This document shows positions 41,113 through 50,222 of a stretch of 64,000 nt of DNA, piece by piece (within the stretch, counting starts at the first letter, position 1; the number at the start of each line of letters is the position of its first letter). Both the position numbers and the translations under genes were made by a program. Below the pieces are notes generated by a model. The model was not told where the DNA came from. It was given only the letters and a program-made list of their open reading frames with translations, and made no database searches. Source of the stretch: VXMO01 sp965219405 (GTDB lineage: Bacteria; Chloroflexota; Dehalococcoidia; UBA6926); assembly GCA_965219405.1 (NCBI GenBank), contig OZ244736.1:496001-560000 (forward strand). The letters are read 5' to 3'.

Positions 41113-41800
41113 GGTGGGGTGGTGGGGGGTGGGGTGGGGACTTGGGGGACACATCCGCTGTCGGTTCCGGGGCTGCGCGTTGGGTCGGTTGGCGGCGCGG
41201 TCTCGAGCTCGGGTGGGGTCGCGCCAGGGGGACGTCCCTGCGCATGGGCGGGTTGCGCTGCGCCAAACATAGACTCGCCCGGTCGGCGCGCGAGCAGCAT
41301 GGCGGCACTGTTCGCGCGTCAGCTCTCGGCCTGCCCTTTTGGCGGGGCCGGGAGTTCGTCCCTCGCGGTGACGCGCGTGAGCGCGTCACCGTGGTTGATC
41401 CGTGCTCGCCCGATGATGCTGCCACGTCATCATCGGGCGCCATGCGCTCCACGTGCCTGAGCCTGTGTGGGCTCGACCCGTGTGGAGCACGCGTCTTCTC
41501 TCATCGTCCCCGCTCGGGTCGCGGCGTTGGCCTGGGAACGATAGAGGCATCTTGACGGTTCGCCGTGCTTACGGCCTTATGCGACCGCATAGCCGCTTCA
41601 CCGCAGGGTGTCTTCGGAATCCTGACAGCGGATGCGTTCCTTGCAGGGCGCGCCCTCCATTTTGCGCTCCCGGGGATAGGTGACGGCGGGGTCGTCGACG
41701 TTCCTCGCCGCCGGGGTATGGCGTGATGGAGGGACTATAGGACAGGCGTTTTGTTTGGGTCAAGGGGTGGTGGCAGATGGGGCGTGGGGAGGCGTACCCA

Positions 41801-41827
41801 TGTCATTCAGAGGGTAGCGAGGAATCT
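41801..41827. repeat. Dispersed repeat (TGTCATTC...GAGGAATCT type)
   Basis: TGTCATTCAGAGGGTAGCGA followed by GGAATCT, the reverse-orientation relative of 41085-41112. It also shares its TGTCATTC start with the palindrome at 50185-50210. Confidence 0.6.
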
Positions 41828-41924
41828 AATGACGTGGAATGCAGCCACGGCCGGTAACGCCAACCGGAGAGACCCCCATAAGAGAGGGTTAGGGCGGCGG
41901 GAGTGCGCTCAGCGGCGCAACCTC

Positions 41925-42596
41925 CTACTCGTCGCCCGAGGATTCCTCTGTGGGCGCAGCAGCCTCCGCGGCGCCTTCCTCCAGCTCGGCCTCTGCCTCG
42001 GCGTCCTCAGCCGCCATGGCCGCCGTGACGCGTGAGTGTGTCGCCCGAACGATGATCGTCTCCCCGTCCGTCAGGACCTGCACGCCCTCCGGCGCGGCGA
42101 TGTCCGAGACGTACAGCGCCGTCTCCAACTCCTCCAGCTCGGACACATCCAACTCCACTGCCGACGGAATGTTGGCGGGCAGGCATTCGATGGTTACCTC
42201 GTGCGTCAGGTGCGTGATGACCGCCCCCGGCAGCCGCGCCGCCGGCGCATCGCCAACCAGGTGGACCGGAACAGTCGTCTGCACCGGCCGGTTCATCTCC
42301 ACGATGTAAAAGTCAGCGTGCATGATCGCGCGCGTCACCGGATGGCGCTGCAGGGTCCGCAGCAGTGTCTGGTGTTTCTCGCCGTCGATGGTCAACTCAA
42401 CAAGTGAGCCGCGCCCGCCGTCCGTGACCAGCCTGTCCAGCGCCCGGGATTCGGCCTGAAAGCTGACGGACTCTGCGCCGCGGCCATAGAGATTGGCGGG
42501 AGTGATGCCCTCACGCCGGAGGGCTTTCACGTGGCGGCCCAGGGCCTCTCGTCGCTCGCCCTCAAGGGTCAGTGTTGTTCCGTTTGCGCTTGTCAT
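41925..42596 (-). CDS. rplY: 50S ribosomal protein L25/general stress protein Ctc
   Basis: 223 residues, the long (CTC-type) form: N-terminal L25 domain (LEGERREALGRHVKALRREGITPANLYGRG, HADFYIVEMNRPVQTTVPVHLVGDAPAA) followed by the TL5-type C-terminal domain (EVTIECLPANIPSAVELDVSELE) and an acidic Ala/Glu tail (EDAEAEAELEEGAAEAAAPTEESSGDE). Binds 5S rRNA. Single gene with its own promoter upstream. Confidence 0.96.
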   Translation of the reverse strand: MTSANGTTLTLEGERREALGRHVKALRREGITPANLYGRGAESVSFQAESRALDRLVTDGGRGSLVELTIDGEKHQTLLRTLQRHPVTRAIMHADFYIVEMNRPVQTTVPVHLVGDAPAARLPGAVITHLTHEVTIECLPANIPSAVELDVSELEELETALYVSDIAAPEGVQVLTDGETIIVRATHSRVTAAMAAEDAEAEAELEEGAAEAAAPTEESSGDE

Positions 42597-42684
42597 GGAT
42601 GTTCAGCCTTGTCTGTGCCTGCTGCGCCGCCAACGATGCTCTGCGGCGTCAAACTGAGGTCTACTTTGCGACTTTTGACACAAT

Positions 42685-42714
42685 ATCGTAGCTACAAGCC
42701 CCTATCGCGGTCAA
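42685..42714 (-). promoter_or_regulatory. Possible rplY promoter
   Basis: Read leftward: TTGACC (42714-42709) and TACGAT (42690-42685) with an 18-base spacer, 90 bases before the rplY start. Confidence 0.4.
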
Positions 42715-42779
42715 GTTTGGTCAACTGAACCCATACGGCACAATATGGGAGTGAGGCAACCGCGCTTCCCAAGAACCCA

Positions 42780-44036
42780 ATGACGAATAACGGCACGGAA
42801 CACGCCGCAGCAAGACCGGACGACGAGTCGCTATGGAAATATGCCAGAGCGACCGGAATGGACCGGCGAGAATTCCTGCGCCTGCTGATTGTGGGCGGCA
42901 GTGCGCTTGTCATCGCTGCCTGCTCCGGCAACCTATTCAACGGAGATATAGCTGACCCGACGGCGACCGCCCTTAGACAGCGCCTGCTGTTCAAGGATCC
43001 TTCCCCGTTCATACCTCGTGACGAAATCGGCCTGGAGGCCCGGCTGGAGAACATGGACGGCCTTATCACGCCCAACGAGTACTTCTTCGTCCGAAACAAC
43101 GGGCCGACTCCCGTCGTCGATGTGTCCAACTGGCAGCTGTCCATAGAAGGCGATGCGATAGCAGAGCCGATGCATCTGTCATACGAGGAATTGCAACGCC
43201 TGCCCAGCCGAACGTACATCTCCTACCTGGAATGTGCAGGAAATCACCGTGCTATGTTTGGCTTGCTGCAGGGCCGACAGTCCTCGGGAACGCAGTGGGC
43301 AACAGGTGCAATCGGAAATGGAGAGTGGGTCGGCGTCGCCCTCCGCGACGTGCTCACGCTTGCAGGCATCTCCGATGCCGCAGTCAGTGTGTTGCTGGTC
43401 GGCCTGGATACTGGAGCCCCCGAAAATGGCTTTCGCTATGTGTTGCCGGTCGAGAAGGCGATGGATCCCGATACGCTCCTGGCCTACAAGCTGAATGAAG
43501 AGCCACTGCTGAGAGACCACGGTTTCCCCGTGCGCGCCGTCGTGCCCGGCTGGGTCGGCAGCTCCCACATCAAGTGGCTGGGCCGCATCGTCGTGTCGTC
43601 GGAGCAGTTGTGGACACGCAACAACACGACCTCGTACGTGCTTATCGGCGACGCATATCCAAGCGAAGGACAGGCGCGCGGGAAACCCGTTACGGTACAA
43701 GTCATCAAGAGCGCGCTTGCGCTCCCGTGGCCGGCGCAACTGGGACGCGGTCCGCACCACATACACGGCTATGCGCATTCACCCGCTGGGACTATCTCCC
43801 GCGTTGAGTGGAGTACCGATAGTGGACGGACGTGGCGAGACGCCGATCTGGCCACCCCCCAGCCCGACTTTTCATGGATAAAGTTCGAGTTCACCTGGAA
43901 TGCTGAGGCAGGGGAGCACACGATCATGACTCGCGCCACCGACTCGGCCGGGAATACGCAGCCCGATCATGTGCCCTTCAATGAGAAGGGCTACCTCTTC
44001 AACCAGCCGTTGCCGCACCCGATCAACGTGGTCTAG
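42780..44036 (+). CDS. Sulfite-oxidase-family molybdopterin enzyme, Tat-type lipoprotein
   Basis: 418 residues. The N-terminus carries a twin-arginine motif (DRREFLRLL, R29-R30) and a lipobox ending at Cys48 (VIAAC), so export folded by Tat and lipid anchoring are predicted. Catalytic domain: YLECAGNHR with the Mo-ligand Cys152, and RAVVPGWVGSSHIKWLGRI near 245. The C-terminal Mo-co dimerisation domain includes HIHGYAHSPAGTISRVEWSTDSGRTWRDADL and WNAEAGEHTIMTRATDSAGNTQP. The reaction may be sulfite or another small oxidisable substrate. No cytochrome partner is adjacent. Confidence 0.9.
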   Translation: MTNNGTEHAAARPDDESLWKYARATGMDRREFLRLLIVGGSALVIAACSGNLFNGDIADPTATALRQRLLFKDPSPFIPRDEIGLEARLENMDGLITPNEYFFVRNNGPTPVVDVSNWQLSIEGDAIAEPMHLSYEELQRLPSRTYISYLECAGNHRAMFGLLQGRQSSGTQWATGAIGNGEWVGVALRDVLTLAGISDAAVSVLLVGLDTGAPENGFRYVLPVEKAMDPDTLLAYKLNEEPLLRDHGFPVRAVVPGWVGSSHIKWLGRIVVSSEQLWTRNNTTSYVLIGDAYPSEGQARGKPVTVQVIKSALALPWPAQLGRGPHHIHGYAHSPAGTISRVEWSTDSGRTWRDADLATPQPDFSWIKFEFTWNAEAGEHTIMTRATDSAGNTQPDHVPFNEKGYLFNQPLPHPINVV

Positions 44037-44040
44037 CCGC

Positions 44041-45588
44041 CTACGCCGCCGCCCCCAACTCGCGCGGCCGGTACTGCAGCGCCTCGCTCAGGTGCCGCGA
44101 CGTGATGGTCGGCTCTTCAGCCAGATCCGCGATCGTCCGCGCCAGCTTGAGAATGCGGTGAAAACCCCGCGCGCTCAAGTGCAACTGCTGCATCGCCGCT
44201 CGCAGCAAGCCGTGTGAGGCGTCGTCCAAACCGCAGAATTCACGCACCTCCACCGGACCCATGTCCGCATTCGTCAGAACGCCGGAAGAACCGCTGAACC
44301 GGGCCCGTTGTCGCGTACGTGCCTCCTGCACGCGGCCCCGTACCACAGCCGACGTCTCGCCCGCCCGCTCATCTGTGAGCTTCTCGTACTCGACGCGCGG
44401 CACATCCACAAAGATGTCGATGCGATCGAGCAGCGGCCCGCTGATTCGGCGCTGGTAGCGATCAATTGAAGAGGGAGAACAGGAGCATGCCTTCACCGTG
44501 TCCCCGTAGAATCCGCACGGGCACGGATTCATCGCGCCGACCAGCATGAAATTCGCCGGAAACGTTATCGAACCCTGCGCGCGGCTGATCGTCACCGCCT
44601 TGTCCTCCAGCGGCTGCCTGAGAACCTCCAGGATGTGGTGACCGAATTCCGGCATTTCGTCCAGGAAAAGAACACCGCGGTGTGAGAGCGTGATCTCCCC
44701 GGGTCGCGGCCAATGTCCGCCGCCCACCAGTCCCGCGTTGGAGACGGTGTAGTGCGGCGCGCGGAACGGACGGGCGGAGATGAGCGGCCTCTCCGGCGGC
44801 AGCAGCCCCGCCACGCTATAGATCTTCGTCACATCCAGCGATTCCTCGCGGCCCATCATCGGCAGGATTGTAGGGAGGCTACGCGCCAGGAGCGTCTTGC
44901 CGCTCCCAGGCGGTCCCATCATCACGAGGTTGTGGCCGCCCGCCGCCGCGACTTCCATCGCCCGCTTCACGTTCTCCTGACCGCGAACGAGCGACATATC
45001 GAATCCGTCAATGGCCGCCGTGCCACCCGGATCTGCTGGCGGCTCAGTTTGATAGAACGGTCGGAACGACTGTTCACCGCTGATGTGCTCTACAAGTTCC
45101 CGCAGGTTGCCCGCGGGCAGCACCTCAATGCCGTCTACGAGTGCCGCCTCCGGCGCATCCACCGCCGGCACGACGATCTGCGTCAATCCGCCCTCTCTCG
45201 CGAGCGCAGTCATCGGCAGCACACCCTGCGTGTGGCGAACCTGGCCTTCAAGCGAAAGCTCACCAAGGAAACCGACTTCATCCAACGAGAACTGTGCCCC
45301 CGCCTGCCCGGAACCGATCAGGATACCGGCCGCGATGGGCAGGTCGTACGATGTCCCGTTCTTCTTGAGATCCGCGGGGGCAAGGGAGACCGTAATCCGG
45401 CGCTGCGGAAACTCAAATCCGGAATTCCTGATTGCCGCGCGAACACGTTCGCGCGCCTCCTGTACCGCCGTATCGGGCAGTCCGACAATCGTGAAAGCAG
45501 GCAGACCGGGCGCGATGTCCACCTCCACCTCAACAATCGAACCCTCAAGACCGACAACCGCGCAGCTCCGTACGTGTGCCAGTGTCAT
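44041..45588 (-). CDS. comM: ComM/YifB-type AAA+ protein (Mg-chelatase-like)
   Basis: 515 residues. N-terminal Lon-protease-like fold (GLEGSIVEVEVDIAPGLPAFTIVGLPDTAVQEARERVRAAIRNSGFEFPQRRITVSLAPADLKKNGTSYDLPIA), then AAA+ core GPPGSGKTLLARSLPTILP (Walker A), RPFRAPHYTVSNAGLVGGG, LSHRGVLFLDEMPEF (Walker B), and a C-terminal RAFHRILKLARTIADLA-type lid. ComM is a branch-migration helicase in natural transformation. ATG 45586-45588 follows GGAGGAAATG; nine more in-frame codons upstream lack support. Confidence 0.94.
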   Translation of the reverse strand: MTLAHVRSCAVVGLEGSIVEVEVDIAPGLPAFTIVGLPDTAVQEARERVRAAIRNSGFEFPQRRITVSLAPADLKKNGTSYDLPIAAGILIGSGQAGAQFSLDEVGFLGELSLEGQVRHTQGVLPMTALAREGGLTQIVVPAVDAPEAALVDGIEVLPAGNLRELVEHISGEQSFRPFYQTEPPADPGGTAAIDGFDMSLVRGQENVKRAMEVAAAGGHNLVMMGPPGSGKTLLARSLPTILPMMGREESLDVTKIYSVAGLLPPERPLISARPFRAPHYTVSNAGLVGGGHWPRPGEITLSHRGVLFLDEMPEFGHHILEVLRQPLEDKAVTISRAQGSITFPANFMLVGAMNPCPCGFYGDTVKACSCSPSSIDRYQRRISGPLLDRIDIFVDVPRVEYEKLTDERAGETSAVVRGRVQEARTRQRARFSGSSGVLTNADMGPVEVREFCGLDDASHGLLRAAMQQLHLSARGFHRILKLARTIADLAEEPTITSRHLSEALQYRPRELGAAA

Positions 45589-45779
45589 AGCATTTCCTCC
45601 CGCCTGCGCGTCCAACGCAACCTGCCGAACTCAATCCAACGAACGCGCGTTCTGACGACGGTACCATGCTTTGTGGGGTATTGCAACATGCGTTCGGAAA
45701 CACTCCATCATTCCCCTGTCACCCACCACGAACTGGAGTACCATGGAATCGGCAAGCTTCATGCGTAAAGGTAAGCACC

Positions 45780-45911
45780 ATGATCCTTGGATATGACTAC
45801 ACCCACTGGCTCGTCGTCGGCTCCCTGGCTCTGCTGACGGCGGCGCCTGTCATCGGCATCGCCGCCGGCTTCATCATGAGCAGGCTCAGGCGCCGCCGCG
45901 CCGCGCAGTAG
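45780..45911 (+). CDS. Small membrane protein (43 residues)
   Basis: ATG with AAAGGT upstream; one long hydrophobic segment (HWLVVGSLALLTAAPVIGIAAGFIM) followed by a basic tail (SRLRRRRAAQ), i.e. N-out/C-in topology. It ends 66 bases before the universal stress protein gene on the same strand. Too short for family assignment. Confidence 0.45.
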   Translation: MILGYDYTHWLVVGSLALLTAAPVIGIAAGFIMSRLRRRRAAQ

Positions 45912-45977
45912 GAATTCGTGTCGGCTGGCAGAGCTGCGGCCCCCATAAGGCATGGACGGAAGCAGAAGGAACAATCA

Positions 45978-46448
45978 GTGACGCACATCCTGCTGGCGGT
46001 AGACGGATCCGACCAGGATGTGTCGTCCGTGGAGTGGTTGGGCAAGTTGTTCGGCGACGTGGCGGGCACCGTTGAAATTACCGTCCTCACTGTTGCTCAC
46101 CTCAGGATGCCCGGGCTATCGTCCATCCGGCTCGGGTTCGTCCCGCGCCTTCCGTCCAGTGAAGACCTCGAAGGCATTGAACAGCAGGCTCGTACGGAGT
46201 CGGACGAGATTGTCGACGCGGCAAGGGAAGACCTTGAGGACTACGGCTTCACGGTGACCACTATGGTGGAATGGGGTCCCACGCCGGACGTGATTCTCGA
46301 GGCGGCTGAGGCCGACGACTGCGACATAATTGCGATGGGGTGGCATGGAGCCGGCAAAGTGAGCGACTTTATTGTGGGCAGTGTCTCGGATCGCGTCATG
46401 CGGCGCGCCCGTGTCCCTGTGCTTATCTTGCGAGCCCCGACGGACTAG
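45978..46448 (+). CDS. Universal stress protein UspA family
   Basis: 156 residues from a GTG (GAAGGAACAATCA upstream). N-terminal HILLAVDGSDQD, and the ATP-binding motif GxxGx9G[ST] in MGWHGAGKVSDFIVGSVSDRVMRRARVPVLIL. ATP-binding type. A frame start at 45918 would add 20 residues before the strand-1 motif and is less likely. Confidence 0.92.
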   Translation: MTHILLAVDGSDQDVSSVEWLGKLFGDVAGTVEITVLTVAHLRMPGLSSIRLGFVPRLPSSEDLEGIEQQARTESDEIVDAAREDLEDYGFTVTTMVEWGPTPDVILEAAEADDCDIIAMGWHGAGKVSDFIVGSVSDRVMRRARVPVLILRAPTD

Positions 46449-46504
46449 CTCCGAGGCGAACAGAACTGCAATCGAGCCCCCACCGTTCGCGAGCGTATCG
46501 GGCT

Positions 46505-46858
46505 TTAGGCCGTCGCCGGTTCCTCAAACCGTTCGATGACCTCGAACTCAAGCGCGTAGACCTCCACCTCGTCGACGGGGCTGTCGAACCTCTTCCCCTC
46601 GCTGAACTGCTCGATCCATGCAGCCTTGTCCGGCCATCCCTCGGCCAGCGCCTCCGCAGGCGTCATGTCGCCGATGCGCTGCTTCCACACTCGCGTCACG
46701 AGAATCCTGGCAAACGGCTTCTCGCCGGTCATCGGCGGGCGGCGATAGAGCAGGTGCTCTGCGCCCTCCTTCGCCCGCGCCCGCGCCCACAGCTTGCGCG
46801 CCTGCGATTTCTCGCCCCGCAGAATCAGTTGGACACTCGGCTCCTTGAATAAAATCAT
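46505..46858 (-). CDS. ASCH-domain-like protein
   Basis: 117 residues. MILFKEPSVQLILRGEKSQARKLWARA... and the later beta-strand stretches (RILVTRVWKQRIGDMTPAEALAEGW, VDEVEVYALEFEVIERF) match the ASCH/PUA-like fold, small RNA-binding or RNA-modifying-associated proteins. Convergent with uspA. Function unknown. Confidence 0.75.
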   Translation of the reverse strand: MILFKEPSVQLILRGEKSQARKLWARARAKEGAEHLLYRRPPMTGEKPFARILVTRVWKQRIGDMTPAEALAEGWPDKAAWIEQFSEGKRFDSPVDEVEVYALEFEVIERFEEPATA

Positions 46859-46935
46859 GCGGATACTATACAGGCGCGGCAGGCCGCCCGGCTGTCACGC
46901 ATCATTAGACGGCATTAACACAGGTGGAGGTAGTC

Positions 46936-47271
46936 ATGCAGCAGTTTCTTGTGCTGACCGTTGGTCGCGCTCTGGACCCGCAGGATGGAGATGAGCGAAC
47001 ACAGGCGTATATGGGTGAGTGGCAGGCGTGGCTGGGTGGTCTGGTTGCCTCCGGCGCGCTGGATTCCGGCAGGCCGCTGGAGCCTGGCGGCAAGGTGGTC
47101 GATAAAGATGGCATCAATGACTATGTGCCCGGAGAAATTGGCATCGGCGGCTACCTGATCATCAACGCCGAATCCCTGGAGGACGCCGCGAGTATCGTGC
47201 AGGGTTCGCCGCACATCGCCATAGGTGGAAACGCCATCATCCGTTCCTGCCTGAGTGTCCCCCAACAATAG
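46936..47271 (+). CDS. YCII-related protein
   Basis: 111 residues: MQQFLVLTVGRALDPQD...YMGEWQAWLGGLVASGALDSGRPLEPGGKVV...GIGGYLIINAESLEDAASIVQGSPHI. The ferredoxin-like YCII pattern (GYxxxxxxxxxEAxxxxxxxP) is clear. Ribosome site GGAGG lies just before the ATG. Function of the family is mostly unknown. Confidence 0.85.
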   Translation: MQQFLVLTVGRALDPQDGDERTQAYMGEWQAWLGGLVASGALDSGRPLEPGGKVVDKDGINDYVPGEIGIGGYLIINAESLEDAASIVQGSPHIAIGGNAIIRSCLSVPQQ

Positions 47272-47292
47272 CGGGCGGGGCCTCGCTCCCGA

Positions 47293-47508
47293 CTATGTGT
47301 AGATGGCAATAATGACGGCCTCAGTGGGGTCGGACGGGTCCGACGCGAAGGCGACGATGCAGGATCGCCCGGCCAATATTTCCGAGGCGGGTATGGCCCG
47401 GCTGATGCGAGCCCCTGTCAGCCACGTCGGCACGCTTCCGTCCAACTGAACGTCTGCCGTGAATGACGACGAATGGAAACCCCTGAGTGTGCCGCGCCTC
47501 AGTTCCAT
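47293..47508 (-). CDS. Small phage-like OB/beta protein
   Basis: 71 residues: MELRRGTLRGFHSSSFTADVQLDGSVPTWLTGARISRAIPASEILAGRSCIVAFASDPSDPTEAVIIAIYT. The pattern G-x-ADVQLDGS, isolated beta strands and FxSDPxDPxEAVIIAIY suits an OB-like barrel as found next to tail-hub proteins. It starts two bases after the stop of the hub gene, so the two are coupled. Longer frames exist but start inside that gene. Confidence 0.55.
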   Translation of the reverse strand: MELRRGTLRGFHSSSFTADVQLDGSVPTWLTGARISRAIPASEILAGRSCIVAFASDPSDPTEAVIIAIYT

Positions 47509-47510
47509 GC

Positions 47511-49496
47511 CTACACTCCGCTTAGATCGATGTCCTGTCGATAGACCGGCTGAGACCTGCCGATGTCGTACCGTGTTCTCAGTCCTGCAACCCGTAGCCG
47601 CTCCGACGCCCACCCCACTGACGGCGCGGTGAGGGACACCACGTCATGCAGCTGCTGTCCGGCGTTCACGGGAACCGTGATACGCGCAAAGGGCTGCAGG
47701 ATGCCGCGTGAACGCAATTCGGCCTCTGCTCGCGTGGCCGCCACCTCCGTCGTTGTCAACGAGCGATCAACGACCTGTACCAGGAGACTACCAACGGATG
47801 CCATCTCCCGCTCGTTGACCGCCTGCGCGATTGCCCCGCGCCCGTAGACCTGCACATGGTTGACGCGAGAGAGCGCGGATGAGCGTGCGGCGTCCAGCAG
47901 GGCATGGCCCCCCGGTTCGCCATAGGAATAAGCGGCAGGGTCAGCCTCACGCGTGTGGATTGCCTCGAGCACGCCATCTGAGAAACGCAGAACATCCGGC
48001 ACGCGGGACATCAGGCGGTTGATGACAACCGCAAGGCTCTCGTTCGGGGAGATCGTGATGGCGGGATAGGTGGCCACGATGGCGGGGCTTGAGCGTGCGA
48101 GCGACGTGGACAGGCCCGCCATCGTGAGCAGTTGGCTCAGGATGTTCCACACAGATGTCGTGTGCGCGGGCCACGTGAGTTGACGCCGCGCCCGCATTTT
48201 GGCCATAAACCACCACGGATCCTCCGCCTCCAACACCGTTACGAGGCTGCCCCGCCGCGTCTCGCGTCGAACCTCGCGCACCCAATAGCGCTGCGATTGA
48301 CCCGTTTCCTGTCCCTCCGCAGTCTTATATCCCCACGCGATGCTGAGTTCATGCCCCAATGGGCCGGAGCCCACGGTGACTGACGAATTAAGCTGTGGCC
48401 CCTCAGCCAAAACGATTGTCAACGAAGCTCCGCGAGGCGTCTCTCGCGCGTCTGCGGCTATGACGGACCCGGAAATATCGATGGACGGCGTGCCGATGCG
48501 CGCTCGCCACACGTTGGACGGTGTCGTCAGCCATGCAAAGGAGGCCCCGGCGGTCAAGGCAGGCCCTGTCCCTCCAATCTGGCCGAACGGCGAGGACTCG
48601 CGCCAACGATGGTCGCGAAAGCGCGTGCCTGCCGCAGCATGCGTTGTCATCGTTTGTGAGTAGCCGCCCGCCCCGCCATATACTTCGACAAAGCTGATGC
48701 GTGGCCCGTCCGCCACGCAGACGCCGGGATCCCGATACGTCACATCAGCACCCGCCGCCGAGGCAATCACTTCACGCAGCAGCGACCATGTTCCCGCCGT
48801 CTGAGATGAACCCGCGCCAAGGGTGCACGTCCATACACCTGACGATCCATTTGACAGTGTCCCGCACGCCACAACAGCCCAATCGCCGTCGATGTGAGCG
48901 CAGGCGATGCCATCCACGGTCCTCAGCGAGTTGGTCCATGCGGAGGGCGACGACCATGTTCCTGCCGTTCTTGTTATTGAGCGAACGGCGCCTGTTGATT
49001 CCGCGTAGAGCAGCAGCGGTCCGCCACTCGCGCCGGACGCCGCCGCAAGAGAGGTGACATTTGCCGTCGCCGTTGCGACCGTACGCGGTGAGCTAAAGGT
49101 CACACCGTCGTCTCGGCTCGTTCGCTCGCGGATCGTCCGCTGATTGGCTGCAACGTCAAGGACATGGATCTGTCCGTCAATCTCAATGACTGCCACGCCT
49201 CCGGAGGCGGCCGTCTCTCCAAGGTTCCGCCACATTCCGAATTGCGTATCTGGTCCGGGAGAGGCGGTTCGCTGGACAAAGAGGCCGTTCGGGTTGGCCT
49301 GAGCACGGATGCGAATGAGTGAGCCGCCGGATGTGGTGACGGCATCATGCGGTCCGTCCGGCTCCTGCCCGGAGGTAAGGCGTTCCCACCGGAGCTGTGT
49401 CACGCCGCCCCACCGTTCAGCGAGCGTAGCGTGCACGTATGGAACGGCCGCGTGGTCGCGCTGCGCCGCCAGCAGCGTTTCAGATAACGAATGCAT
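47511..49496 (-). CDS. Phage-type tail/hub protein with propeller-like middle
   Basis: 661 residues. The N-terminal two thirds contain repeated Gly/Ser/Thr-rich beta segments and a TSRDDGVTFSSPRTV stretch typical of sialidase/BNR-like beta-propeller units. The C-terminal ~250 residues (ITISPNESLAVVINRLMSRVPDVLRFSDGVLEAIHTREADPA... RAEAELRSRGILQPFARITVPVNAGQQLHDVVSLTAP) look like a phage baseplate-hub (gp27-type) module. No signal peptide. It follows the adaptor gene by 44 bases in the same direction. Assigned by pattern only. Confidence 0.6.
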   Translation of the reverse strand: MHSLSETLLAAQRDHAAVPYVHATLAERWGGVTQLRWERLTSGQEPDGPHDAVTTSGGSLIRIRAQANPNGLFVQRTASPGPDTQFGMWRNLGETAASGGVAVIEIDGQIHVLDVAANQRTIRERTSRDDGVTFSSPRTVATATANVTSLAAASGASGGPLLLYAESTGAVRSITRTAGTWSSPSAWTNSLRTVDGIACAHIDGDWAVVACGTLSNGSSGVWTCTLGAGSSQTAGTWSLLREVIASAAGADVTYRDPGVCVADGPRISFVEVYGGAGGYSQTMTTHAAAGTRFRDHRWRESSPFGQIGGTGPALTAGASFAWLTTPSNVWRARIGTPSIDISGSVIAADARETPRGASLTIVLAEGPQLNSSVTVGSGPLGHELSIAWGYKTAEGQETGQSQRYWVREVRRETRRGSLVTVLEAEDPWWFMAKMRARRQLTWPAHTTSVWNILSQLLTMAGLSTSLARSSPAIVATYPAITISPNESLAVVINRLMSRVPDVLRFSDGVLEAIHTREADPAAYSYGEPGGHALLDAARSSALSRVNHVQVYGRGAIAQAVNEREMASVGSLLVQVVDRSLTTTEVAATRAEAELRSRGILQPFARITVPVNAGQQLHDVVSLTAPSVGWASERLRVAGLRTRYDIGRSQPVYRQDIDLSGV

Positions 49497-49540
49497 CTTT
49501 GGTCACCACGGAGTCGATAGTACTGCCGAGTCCGGACGGC

Positions 49541-50158
49541 CTAGAGTTCGCCACTATCTTCCGGATGGAAGAGCTTTCGCGAGCGAAAGCCGGAGCGGCG
49601 GCCGATTCGAGCCAGTTGCAACTCAAAATCGGCCATCCGCTCCTCCGCCCATGTGAGGTACTGCCGCCACACGTCCTGACCGCCAATGTTGAGTCGATTG
49701 ACCGCGTAGGCGGCCCACTCCAGCGCCGCGTACGCCGCCGCGCCGGTGATCACCAACTCCTCCAGCGCCTCGGGCAGGGTGGACGCGGAGTCCGTCAGCC
49801 GATGAAGCGCCCCGTAATACACGGTGACGCTCTCACCGGCCTTCGGCTCGCCGGGCAGGTTCAACATGAGCGTGTCGCCCCATTGGTTGAAGCGCACGCG
49901 AGACGGCGGGTGCTTGCCGACGGGATACTCGACAGCCTCAACGACGACGCGGTCGTTCAGGTCCGCGACCGAGATCTCCCGACTTCCGCTTGTCAGCCCC
50001 CTGGAGGCTGTCTTCTCATGCGGCGCGACCTTTGAGACTTTGGCCAACGCCCGCTCGATATGACGATTCAAAGCATCGTCCGTCCAGCGATAGCTGTTGG
50101 TGTCCTCGTCATGCAAATCGCGCCGCACGCGCTCGCGCACCTGTCCCAGCGTGCTCAT
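49541..50158 (-). CDS. Phage head-tail adaptor-like protein
   Basis: 205 residues from the ATG ending at 50158. Helical N-terminus (MSTLGQVRERVRRDLHDEDTNSYRWTDDALNRHIERALAKVSKVAP), central beta region, and a C-terminal helix (DVWRQYLTWAEERMADFELQLARI). The N-terminal shape is that of phage adaptor/gp6-like connector proteins that follow the capsid gene in siphovirus-type modules. The frame extends upstream to 50275 but that part encodes the intergenic palindrome. Confidence 0.6.
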   Translation of the reverse strand: MSTLGQVRERVRRDLHDEDTNSYRWTDDALNRHIERALAKVSKVAPHEKTASRGLTSGSREISVADLNDRVVVEAVEYPVGKHPPSRVRFNQWGDTLMLNLPGEPKAGESVTVYYGALHRLTDSASTLPEALEELVITGAAAYAALEWAAYAVNRLNIGGQDVWRQYLTWAEERMADFELQLARIGRRSGFRSRKLFHPEDSGEL

Positions 50159-50178
50159 CTTTCCTCGCGCCTCCCACG

Positions 50179-50210
<32 letters not shown>

Positions 50211-50222
50211 GGAAATCCGCCC

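Larger units (their letters stand above)
40729..41924. other. 1.2-kb region without convincing genes
   Basis: Between gyrB and rplY no reading frame has a recognisable domain or good start. Frames covering it translate dispersed repeats (VHPERSRRV and FLDCARND peptides, well-known products of such repeats). Contents: the gyrB leader and palindrome (to ~40810), three dispersed repeat units (40956, 41085, 41801), a G-tract-rich stretch with near-tandem TGGGG words (about 41116-41155), and several short inverted repeats (for example GGGCGCGCCC near 41648). No tRNA, tmRNA, RNase P or SRP RNA signature was recognised. Confidence 0.6.

Noticed and set aside
40827..41555. Long open frame (242 codons) in the gyrB-rplY gap
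   Set aside because: It reads VHPERSRRV and FLDCARND, peptides that arise from translating dispersed repeats, and has Gly/Trp-rich low-complexity sequence, no domain and no ribosome site.
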